The notes under the pieces are model-generated. The model ran no database searches and was not told the DNA's origin. It saw only the letters and a list, made by a program, of their open reading frames with translations. A stretch of DNA of 64,000 nt from positions 1 through 64,000 of the forward strand of contig NZ_WQKZ01000004.1 of NCBI RefSeq assembly GCF_009755225.1, read 5' to 3'. This DNA comes from Hymenobacter ginkgonis. Lineage in GTDB: Bacteria; Bacteroidota; Bacteroidia; Cytophagales; Hymenobacteraceae. The position numbers and the translations under genes are program-made. This document shows positions 1-7,665 of the stretch, piece after piece; position 1 is the first letter of the stretch; each line of letters starts with the position of its first letter.

Positions 1-1114
1 AGCCCATACACGCGATAATAGCGAACGAAACGCGCAAGCTGGTTTGGCCTGCTATTAGCCCAATGAGCGGAGGCCCGAGCAAGAATCCGGCAAACCCTAC
101 CGTCGATACTGCCGCTAGGGCTACCCCCGCCGGCATCGTGCGCGAGCGGCCAGCGGCGCTGTACACGAGCGGCACTACCGACGATACACCGAGCCCCACC
201 AACATAAACCCAAGGGAAGCCATCACCAACGTAGGCCAAGCCACGGCCAGTGATAAGCCAGCTGTAGTAAGCAACCCACTGAGCTGCAACGTGCGTGCGC
301 GCCCAAAACGGTTGGCGAACCAGTCGGCAATGAAGCGGCCAGTGGCCATCATGCTCATAAAAGCTGCAAAGCCAAGCCCTACCCAGGCATTTTGGGCCAA
401 CACTATTTTGCGGAAGTAAACGCCGCTCCAGTCGAACATAGTGCCTTCGGACAGCAGCGAGCAGAAAGCCAGCACTCCGAGCAGCATCAGGGCGCGGTCG
501 GGCAGTACAAACAACGGCTGGTCGGCGGGGCGAGGAGCATCGGCGGGCACTAAGTAGGGGCGCATTAGCCCTACCCCCAGCCAAATGACGCTGGCCATAA
601 GCGTGAAATGCTGCTCAGGCGAAATGCCCCAGCGAATCATGAGCGTGCCTAGTGCAGCCCCCATAAAACCAGCTAAACTCCAGATACCGTGAAAAGTAGC
701 AAGTATAGATTTACCATATAGTGCTTCTACTCCTACCCCTTGCGTGTTGACGCTGATATTAGCCATATTGCTGCCAAAACCAAATACCACGAGGGCCGCC
801 ATCAGTTGGGTAGGGTTTTGGGCGAGGCCCAGTAACGGCAGCACTCCAGCATAGAGTAGTACGCCGGCTACCGTCATGGCGCGGCTACCGTAGCGCGACA
901 CCAGCCAGCCAGTGAGGGGTAGGGAAACTAGCAACCCCACCGGCACTGCCAGCAACACGCCTCCCAACGCAGTTTCGGAGAGGTGCAGGCGCTGCTGCAC
1001 GGTTGGAATGCGCGAGGCCCAGGTAGAGAAACACAGGCCTTGCAATAGAAAAGAGGCACTGACGGCCACCCGATGAACGTGGCGGGGCCGCGGCGCGGCA
1101 ACGGAAATCTGCAT
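1..1114 (-). CDS. MFS transporter, YbjJ-like (C-terminus beyond window edge)
   Basis: An open frame reads on the minus strand from an ATG at 1114 to the window edge without a stop, about 371 codons; an in-frame TAA just upstream limits the start. The product is very hydrophobic with about eleven visible membrane spans. Its N-terminal part (WASRIPTVQQRLHLSE, then a span, then GWLVSRYGSRAM) has the MFS loop 2-3 character and resembles the E. coli YbjJ group of putative exporters. The substrate is unknown. It lies 64 nt downstream of the (p)ppGpp synthetase gene on the same strand and could be cotranscribed with it. Only the extreme C-terminus is missing. Family call is firm, function is not. 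Confidence 0.85.
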   Translation of the reverse strand, partial: MQISVAAPRPRHVHRVAVSASFLLQGLCFSTWASRIPTVQQRLHLSETALGGVLLAVPVGLLVSLPLTGWLVSRYGSRAMTVAGVLLYAGVLPLLGLAQNPTQLMAALVVFGFGSNMANISVNTQGVGVEALYGKSILATFHGIWSLAGFMGAALGTLMIRWGISPEQHFTLMASVIWLGVGLMRPYLVPADAPRPADQPLFVLPDRALMLLGVLAFCSLLSEGTMFDWSGVYFRKIVLAQNAWVGLGFAAFMSMMATGRFIADWFANRFGRARTLQLSGLLTTAGLSLAVAWPTLVMASLGFMLVGLGVSSVVPLVYSAAGRSRTMPAGVALAAVSTVGFAGFLLGPPLIGLIAGQTSLRVSFAIIACMG

Positions 1115-1178
1115 ATGACCAGTACAACCAATTGCTGGCTGTAGAGTTAGCGGCAACCAGCTGGCTAGGCCAGTTAAC

Positions 1179-3374
1179 CTAAGAGTCGAAGCGTTCTACT
1201 TGCAATACACCATTTACTTTGGCCAGCCGATGAATAAGCTTATCTAAGTGGTCGGTATCATTGACAAACACCAAAATCTGACCTTCAAAAAAGCCGTCGT
1301 TGGCATCGACTGTAATGGAACGCATATTTACCTTGAGGCTGGTCGAAATGATACGTGTCACGTCATTGACAATGCCCATGCGGTCCGAGCCTTTGAATCG
1401 AATACCGGCCAGAAACGCCAATTCAAGCTGGTCGGTCCACTTGGCGCGCACGATGCGGTTGCCATAGTTCGACATCAAATCGACGGCGCGGTGGCAGCTG
1501 GTGCGATGAATGATAAGGCCCGTTTCGGTTTCAAAGCCAAACACGTCGTCGCCCGGAATCGGGTTGCAGCATCGGGCCAAGCTGTGGTTAAATTTGTCGG
1601 TACGCTCGCCAACCACCAACATATCAGGCCTTACCCCCCTTATTTTCTGCACCTCGTGGTCGAATTTCTTCGGCTCCGCGCGTGGCTCAATGGGTGCAGG
1701 CTTGAAAAGAGAATCGCGGATTTCGCGGCCATCTAGCTGCCCAATGGCCAAGCGATAATAGAATTCCTGCGCATTTGCTACATTAAAGTAGGACAGCAGC
1801 CGCTGAAAGTTCTCGGGCGTGTTTTCGACGCCAATTAGCTCAAGGCGCTTTTCTAGAATAAACTTGCCATCATCGGCCTTCGAGCGCTTATCGTCGCGCA
1901 GAAAATCCTTAATGCGGTTTTTAGCCTTACTAGTAATTACATAGTTGAGCCAGTCGGCCGTGGGCCGTTGCTTGTGCGAAGTCAGGATTTCGACTTGGTC
2001 GCCGTTGCGCAGCTGGTAGCTGAAGGGCTCTAGCTTCTGGTTTACTTTGGCCCCAAGGCAGTGCAAGCCAATGTGCGTGTGGATATCGAAAGCAAAGTCG
2101 AGCGCCGTGGCTTTGTCGGGCAAAATAACGAGCTTACCCTTAGGCGTGAAGGTATAAACTTCCTTCACAAACAGGTTTTGCCGGAATTCATCCATGAATT
2201 CCAGGGCGCTGGAATTATTGGTTTCCAGCATTTCGCGCACCCGGTTTACCCAAGCCTCTAGCGTCGATTCGGGCTGGAGGCTACCAGTATCCTTGTATTT
2301 CCAATGGGCAGCGTAGCCTTTTTCGGCAATGTCGTCCATACGCCGCGAGCGAATTTGCACCTCTACCCATTGCCCCGGATGCGACATCACGGTGGTATGC
2401 AGGCTTTCGTAGCCGTTGGCTTTGGGCGTGCTCACCCAGTCGCGCAAGCGGTCGGGGTTGGGCTGGTAAAAATCCGTTACAATGGAGTATACCTGCCAGC
2501 AGGCGGCTTTCTCCTGCTCTGGCGGCACATCCAAAATGACCCGAATGGCGAACAAATCGTAGACCTCCTCGAAAGTCACGTTTTGCTTGCGCATCTTCTT
2601 GAGAATCGAATAGATACTTTTAGGCCTACCCTTGATTTCGTAGCTGAAGCCCTGTGCTTTCAACTCTTCATCAATGGGCTGCACGAACTCCTTAATAAAG
2701 CGATTGCGAGCGCTCTGGCTCTGTTTTACTTTACCCTTCAGCTCGGCGTAAATCTCCGTATCGGTGTACTTGAGGTGCAAATCCTCTAGCTCCGTTTTAA
2801 TAGCGTAGAGGCCCAGCCGGTGGGCCAGTGGCGCGTAGAGATAGATGGTTTCCGACGCTATTTTGAGCTGCTTGTGGCGCGGCATCGAGTCGAGCGTCCG
2901 CATGTTATGCAGGCGGTCGGCCAGCTTGATGAGAATAACACGTACATCTTCGCTCAGCGTTAGCAGCATTTTGCGAAAGTTTTCAGCTTGCTCACTGGTG
3001 CCTTGCTCAAAAACGCCCGAAATCTTGGTTAGCCCATCGACAATGCGGGCCACTTTGGGGCCAAAATCGCGCTCCACATCCGAAATCTCGGTGGGCGTGT
3101 CTTCTACCACGTCGTGCAATAGGGCCGCTACAATACTAGTAGTGCCCAAACCGATTTCTTCTACCGCAATTTGGGCTACGGCCAGCGGGTGCAGGATATA
3201 AGGCTCGCCCGACTTGCGGCGCATGTCTTTGTGCGCCTCTAAGCTTTGGTTGAAAGCCTTTTTAATCAACTTGGTATCACCGCTTTGCAAATAAGGCTTG
3301 GCCGTGCGCAGCAAGCGGCGGTACTGACGCAGTATTTCTTGGCGTTCGGCTTCGAGGTCAATTACGGGGGACAT
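1179..3374 (-). CDS. rel: Bifunctional (p)ppGpp synthetase/hydrolase (RSH family)
   Basis: Long RelA/SpoT homologue, 731 residues from the ATG at 3374. A longer frame opens at 3494, but those 40 extra codons run into the tRNA promoter region and look non-coding. Domains in order: HD hydrolase (His62, HD at 87-88 followed by VVEDT), nucleotidyltransferase-type synthetase (GRPKSIYSI, then VYDLFAIRV and STPKANGYESLH), TGS (VYTFTPKGKLVILP), and a C-terminal ACT domain. The intact HD motif suggests it can both make and degrade the alarmone. It is divergent from the tRNA-Leu gene, with about 120 nt between the ATG and the tRNA 5' end, so promoters for both must fit there. Confidence 0.95.
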   Translation of the reverse strand: MSPVIDLEAERQEILRQYRRLLRTAKPYLQSGDTKLIKKAFNQSLEAHKDMRRKSGEPYILHPLAVAQIAVEEIGLGTTSIVAALLHDVVEDTPTEISDVERDFGPKVARIVDGLTKISGVFEQGTSEQAENFRKMLLTLSEDVRVILIKLADRLHNMRTLDSMPRHKQLKIASETIYLYAPLAHRLGLYAIKTELEDLHLKYTDTEIYAELKGKVKQSQSARNRFIKEFVQPIDEELKAQGFSYEIKGRPKSIYSILKKMRKQNVTFEEVYDLFAIRVILDVPPEQEKAACWQVYSIVTDFYQPNPDRLRDWVSTPKANGYESLHTTVMSHPGQWVEVQIRSRRMDDIAEKGYAAHWKYKDTGSLQPESTLEAWVNRVREMLETNNSSALEFMDEFRQNLFVKEVYTFTPKGKLVILPDKATALDFAFDIHTHIGLHCLGAKVNQKLEPFSYQLRNGDQVEILTSHKQRPTADWLNYVITSKAKNRIKDFLRDDKRSKADDGKFILEKRLELIGVENTPENFQRLLSYFNVANAQEFYYRLAIGQLDGREIRDSLFKPAPIEPRAEPKKFDHEVQKIRGVRPDMLVVGERTDKFNHSLARCCNPIPGDDVFGFETETGLIIHRTSCHRAVDLMSNYGNRIVRAKWTDQLELAFLAGIRFKGSDRMGIVNDVTRIISTSLKVNMRSITVDANDGFFEGQILVFVNDTDHLDKLIHRLAKVNGVLQVERFDS

Positions 3375-3437
3375 AGTACTACAAATAACAACGTTTAGGA
3401 ACGAAAGGTGGCTATTTGCGAACGATGTGCAAGTAAC

Positions 3438-3470
3438 TTTTGCGTAGCCAGTAAATAAGACATACCTTTG
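3438..3470 (+). promoter_or_regulatory. Bacteroidota-type promoter of tRNA-Leu
   Basis: TTTTG at 3438-3442, a 20-nt spacer, then TACCTTTG at 3463-3470. This fits the Bacteroidota sigma-ABfr pattern (TTTG, 19-21 nt, TAnnTTTG). Initiation would fall around 3475-3478, some 20 nt before the mature tRNA. Confidence 0.8.
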
Positions 3471-3496
3471 CGGCCCCGCAGCGAACGGCTGCACTC

Positions 3497-3578
3497 GCGG
3501 ATGTGGCGAAATTGGTAGACGCGCCAGATTTAGGCTCTGGTTCCGTAAGGTGTGTGGGTTCGAGTCCCTCCATCCGCA
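3497..3578 (+). tRNA. tRNA-Leu(TAG)
   Basis: The acceptor stem GCGGATG (3497-3503) pairs with CATCCGC (3571-3577), with A3578 as discriminator. The anticodon stem CCAGA/TCTGG encloses loop TTTAGGC, giving anticodon TAG, which reads CTA and other CTN codons. The T arm carries GGTTCGAGTCC. The variable arm (TTCCGTAAGG region) is long, as expected for class II tRNA-Leu. CCA is not encoded. This tRNA serves the CTA codon that is unusually common before CCC in this window. Confidence 0.95.
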
Positions 3579-3593
3579 CTTTTCAAGTTGAAC

Positions 3594-3627
3594 AGGCCCC
3601 TGGCTAAGAGTTAGGGGCCTTTTTTTT
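3594..3627 (+). terminator. Intrinsic terminator of tRNA-Leu
   Basis: AGGCCCCT (3594-3601) pairs with AGGGGCCT (3613-3620) around an 11-nt loop and is followed by a run of eight T. It ends the tRNA transcript 40 nt before the trigger factor start. Confidence 0.85.
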
Positions 3628-3667
3628 AACCTTTCCGACTGGCAAGCACCAGCTTGCTCCCACCGTT

Positions 3668-5002
3668 TTGAATATTACGCTTGACCGCAATGAGGAGCAG
3701 CTAACCGGGCTGCTGAACGTGCATCTCGACGAAGCCGACTACAGCGATGCTGTAGAGAAGCAAATCAAGGAAACCACCAAAAAAGCGCAATTCAAAGGCT
3801 TCCGCCCGGGCAAAGTTCCGGCTGGGCTGGTGCGCAAAATGTACGGTAAAGGTATCCTAGCCGATGAAATCAACCGCCTGCTCGGTAGCACGGTTGACGG
3901 CTATTTGAAGGATAACAACGTTAAAATTCTGGGGGAGCCGCTGCCCGTAGCGAGCAACGTGGACTTTGATACGGACAAGTCATTTGACTTTCAGTTTGAA
4001 CTGGGCTTGCTGCCCGACTTCGAACTGCCTGCCGATAACCAAGTAGAGCTGAAGCGCCCCGCCATCACGCTTGACGACGCTACCCTGGCCGAAACGCACG
4101 ACCAGATTACCCGTCAGTACGGCGAAACCACCAACCCCGAGGTTTCGGAAGCCGATGATTACCTGTTTGGTAAATTGAAAAAGGAAGGTGCGGAAGGCGA
4201 AGGCCAGACAGTGCTGCTCCCTATCAATAAGGTGAAGAATGGCCAGGAGCGCTTCATTGGCGTGAAGGCTGGCGACACGCTGACTTTTGACCTGAGCGAT
4301 GCCTTTGGTGGCGACGCAGGTGCTATCCGTAGCTTCTCGGGCCTGAGCCGTGAGGAAGCCGCTGGCGCTACCGGCAACTACGAGCTGGAAGTAGAAAAAA
4401 TCAACCGTACGGCCGCCCCAGAAGCCAATCAGGAGCTTTTCGACAAAGTATTCGGTCCCGAAACGGTTGCTTCGAAAGAAGAGTACGACCAGAAGGTGCG
4501 CGAAACGGTGCAGTCGAACTACGACCGCGAGTCGGACAACGTGGTGAACCGTCGTCTTATCGACGCGATGATTGACAACACCACCATCCGCATTCCAGTG
4601 GAGTTCTTCAAGAAGTGGCTGGTGCGTGCCAACGAAGGCAAGCTCGATGCTGCCACTGTAGAAGAGCACTACAACGACTACGAGCGTGAGCTGAAGTGGA
4701 GCCTCATCCGCAACAAGCTGGTGGAAGACCTCGGCCTGAAAGTAGAAACCGAAGAAATCCGTAACCGCGTGCTGGACAAGATTTTGGGCCAATTTGGCGG
4801 TGGCATGCAACTCACCGACGAGATGCGCCAGGGCATGGCAGGTTTTGCTGACAACTACCTGAAGCAGGAGAACGGCAAAAACTACGTGCAGGAGTACGAG
4901 GCCATTCTGGCAGAAAAAGTAGTAGAGGCCCTGCGTGGCAAAGTTGTTGTTACGGATGAACCCGTAACGGCCGAGGAATTCCGCAACCAGAACGAAGGCT
5001 GA
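3668..5002 (+). CDS. tig: Trigger factor
   Basis: Ribosome-associated folding chaperone of 444 residues. The start codon is TTG at 3668: no in-frame ATG exists upstream before the tRNA terminator, and MNITLDRNEEQ matches the usual Bacteroidota trigger-factor N-terminus. The ribosome-binding signature appears as FKGFRPGKVP near residues 43-52. A divergent PPIase-like middle segment (about 150-245) and a helical C-terminal domain rich in charged residues follow. It precedes clpP and clpX on the same strand, the conserved tig-clpP-clpX order, but an intrinsic terminator separates it from clpP. Confidence 0.95.
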   Translation: MNITLDRNEEQLTGLLNVHLDEADYSDAVEKQIKETTKKAQFKGFRPGKVPAGLVRKMYGKGILADEINRLLGSTVDGYLKDNNVKILGEPLPVASNVDFDTDKSFDFQFELGLLPDFELPADNQVELKRPAITLDDATLAETHDQITRQYGETTNPEVSEADDYLFGKLKKEGAEGEGQTVLLPINKVKNGQERFIGVKAGDTLTFDLSDAFGGDAGAIRSFSGLSREEAAGATGNYELEVEKINRTAAPEANQELFDKVFGPETVASKEEYDQKVRETVQSNYDRESDNVVNRRLIDAMIDNTTIRIPVEFFKKWLVRANEGKLDAATVEEHYNDYERELKWSLIRNKLVEDLGLKVETEEIRNRVLDKILGQFGGGMQLTDEMRQGMAGFADNYLKQENGKNYVQEYEAILAEKVVEALRGKVVVTDEPVTAEEFRNQNEG

Positions 5003-5028
5003 GCCTTCGGTTTGATTGAAGTTTAAGA

Positions 5029-5058
5029 AGCCTTTACGCCTCGCGTAAAGGCTTTTTT
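5029..5058 (+). terminator. Intrinsic terminator after tig
   Basis: AGCCTTTACG (5029-5038) pairs with CGTAAAGGCT (5044-5053) around a 5-nt loop; six T follow. It should stop or attenuate read-through into clpP. Confidence 0.85.
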
Positions 5059-5152
5059 GTTGTCCGAACAGTACGTTTACAACATTCTGGTTCCTTACCC
5101 GTCTTTTGTTTTGCACACGGGCAGGCCCCGGCCTACCCTCTATTTTTACCCC

Positions 5153-5860
5153 ATGCTGAATAAACAAGAATTTCGCAAATTTGCCGTGAAGGGCCAGGGG
5201 CTCAACGGTTTAACCGTAGACCAATATATAAACAACGTAGAAGGCCAAGTGCGTGGCGGGCTGATAATGCCGTCGAACATGACCCGTTCGGTCATTGAAG
5301 AGCGTCCGCAGAACTTCCGGGAAATCGATGTGTTTTCGCGCCTGATTATGGACCGCATCGTATTCTTGGGCACAGCCGTTGACGACTACATCGCCAACAT
5401 CCTGACGGCGCAGATGCTGTTTCTGGAGTCGGCTGACTCGAAGAAGGATATCTTGCTTTACATCAACTCGCCCGGCGGCTCGGTCTATGCTGGCCTGGGC
5501 ATTTACGACACCATGCAGTATGTGAATCCCGACGTGGCCACTATCTGCACTGGCTTGGCGGCTTCGATGGGTGCTGTGCTGCTGGCTGGTGGGGCCAAAG
5601 ACAAGCGCTCGGCCCTACCCCACTCGCGGGTGATGATTCACCAACCTTCGGGTGGCGCGCAGGGGCAGTCGTCGGATATCGAGATTACGGCCCGCGAGAT
5701 TCTGAAGCTCAAAAAAGAGCTGTATGACATTCTGGCAAAGCATACCGGCAAAACCTACCAAGAAATCCACGACAACTCGGACCGCGACTACTGGATGCGG
5801 GCCGATGAGGCCAAAGAATACGGCCTGATTGACGAGGTGCTGGAGAAAAAGCCGGCTTAG
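5153..5860 (+). CDS. clpP: ATP-dependent Clp protease proteolytic subunit ClpP
   Basis: Serine peptidase of 235 residues that forms the tetradecameric chamber fed by ClpX. The ATG at 5153 gives the expected length; the frame opens earlier at 5057 inside the tig terminator. The catalytic triad is visible: Ser138 in GLAASMG, His163 in VMIHQPSGG and Asp212 in SDRDYWM. The oxyanion-loop glycines (SPGGSVYAG, from residue 106) are present. An N-terminal extension of about 30 residues precedes the mature core, as in other Bacteroidota ClpPs. clpX lies 420 nt downstream with its own promoter element. Confidence 0.96.
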   Translation: MLNKQEFRKFAVKGQGLNGLTVDQYINNVEGQVRGGLIMPSNMTRSVIEERPQNFREIDVFSRLIMDRIVFLGTAVDDYIANILTAQMLFLESADSKKDILLYINSPGGSVYAGLGIYDTMQYVNPDVATICTGLAASMGAVLLAGGAKDKRSALPHSRVMIHQPSGGAQGQSSDIEITAREILKLKKELYDILAKHTGKTYQEIHDNSDRDYWMRADEAKEYGLIDEVLEKKPA

Positions 5861-5935
5861 ACCTCAAATAAAAGAGGGCTTAACTACGTTACTCTACAGT
5901 TCACGGACCTTGGGAAATGAGTTGAGTTTTAGATA

Positions 5936-5974
5936 AAAGAAGCTCTGGCTAAGTAGCTGGGGCTTCTTTGTTTT
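5936..5974 (+). terminator. Probable intrinsic terminator after clpP
   Basis: AAAGAAGC (5936-5943) pairs with GCTTCTTT (5962-5969), followed by GTTTTT. The stem is AT-rich and moderate, about 75 nt after the clpP stop. Confidence 0.6.
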
Positions 5975-6222
5975 TAGGGGGGTAGGGCGCTCATGGCTTG
6001 CCTAGCTGCCTACCCCCTCTTTTTGCCTTATATACTTCACAGCGAGAGCCTCTGCATATTTCAGCAGCAGCTTTTAGCGCAAGTATCTAGACTGGTTAAC
6101 TCGGCAGTTTAACTAGTTACTCCCATAAGATTGCCGAAACTTTTAGGTAGGGCTACTGCTTTTCAACTGCTACCATTCGCGCCCTCTTTGGGTTAATTCG
6201 TACCAAAAGAGATTAGCCAACT

Positions 6223-6230
6223 TACCTTTG
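6223..6230 (+). promoter_or_regulatory. Candidate -7 element for clpX
   Basis: TACCTTTG matches the Bacteroidota -7 consensus, 50 nt before the clpX ATG. No good TTTG is seen 20 nt upstream; the nearest (6187-6190) is about 32 nt away, so the -33 element is weak or absent. Confidence 0.5.
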
Positions 6231-6279
6231 TAGCCGTTTTCTTCTGAAAGCGCTGTTCTCCCCCTTTTGAACATTCCCA

Positions 6280-7503
<1,224 letters not shown>

Positions 7504-7516
7504 AGAACGCTCCCCT

Positions 7517-7625
7517 AAAAGAACGTCATGCTAAGCCCCGCGAAGCATCTCGCTCGCATCAGTTGGATACTAACCCCAACGGTGTGAGTGAGGTACTTCG
7601 CGGGGCTTGGCATGACGTTCTTTTT
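7517..7625. repeat. Imperfect palindromic intergenic element (REP/MITE-like)
   Basis: Two arms of about 50 nt (7517-7566 and 7576-7625) are near-complementary: GAACGTCATGCTAAGCCCCG on the left mirrors CGGGGCTTGGCATGACGTTC on the right, with the inner parts (AAGCATCTC/GAGGTACTT, CAGTTGG/CCAACGG) less exact. The element fills the clpX-downstream spacer and ends in a T run, so it may also terminate clpX. Its GTCATGCT...GAAGCATCTC wording resembles intergenic repeats I recall from Hymenobacter genomes; copy number cannot be judged here. Confidence 0.7.
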
Positions 7626-7665
7626 TAGCTTTCCAACAACTGAACCCTACCCTAACTTGCGGGCC

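Larger units (their letters stand above)
5861..6279. other. clpP-clpX intergenic region, 419 nt
   Basis: No open frame of note. It holds the clpP terminator (5936-5974), an inverted pair of the dispersed heptamer (GGGGGGTAGG at 5977-5986 and CCTACCCCC at 6009-6017, about 22 nt apart), and an AT-richer stretch leading to the clpX -7 element at 6223. Nothing else was recognised between 6020 and 6220. Confidence 0.6.

Noticed and set aside
3375..3494. N-terminal extension of the (p)ppGpp synthetase
   Set aside because: Overlaps the divergent tRNA promoter; the conserved protein begins at the ATG at 3374.
3980..5167. Minus-strand 395-codon frame across trigger factor
   Set aside because: Antisense of tig with His/Val/Phe-rich shadow composition; crosses the tig terminator.
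7588..7665. Earlier GTG start for the cNMP-binding transporter-like protein
   Set aside because: Lies inside the palindromic repeat; encoded residues do not resemble the family N-terminus.
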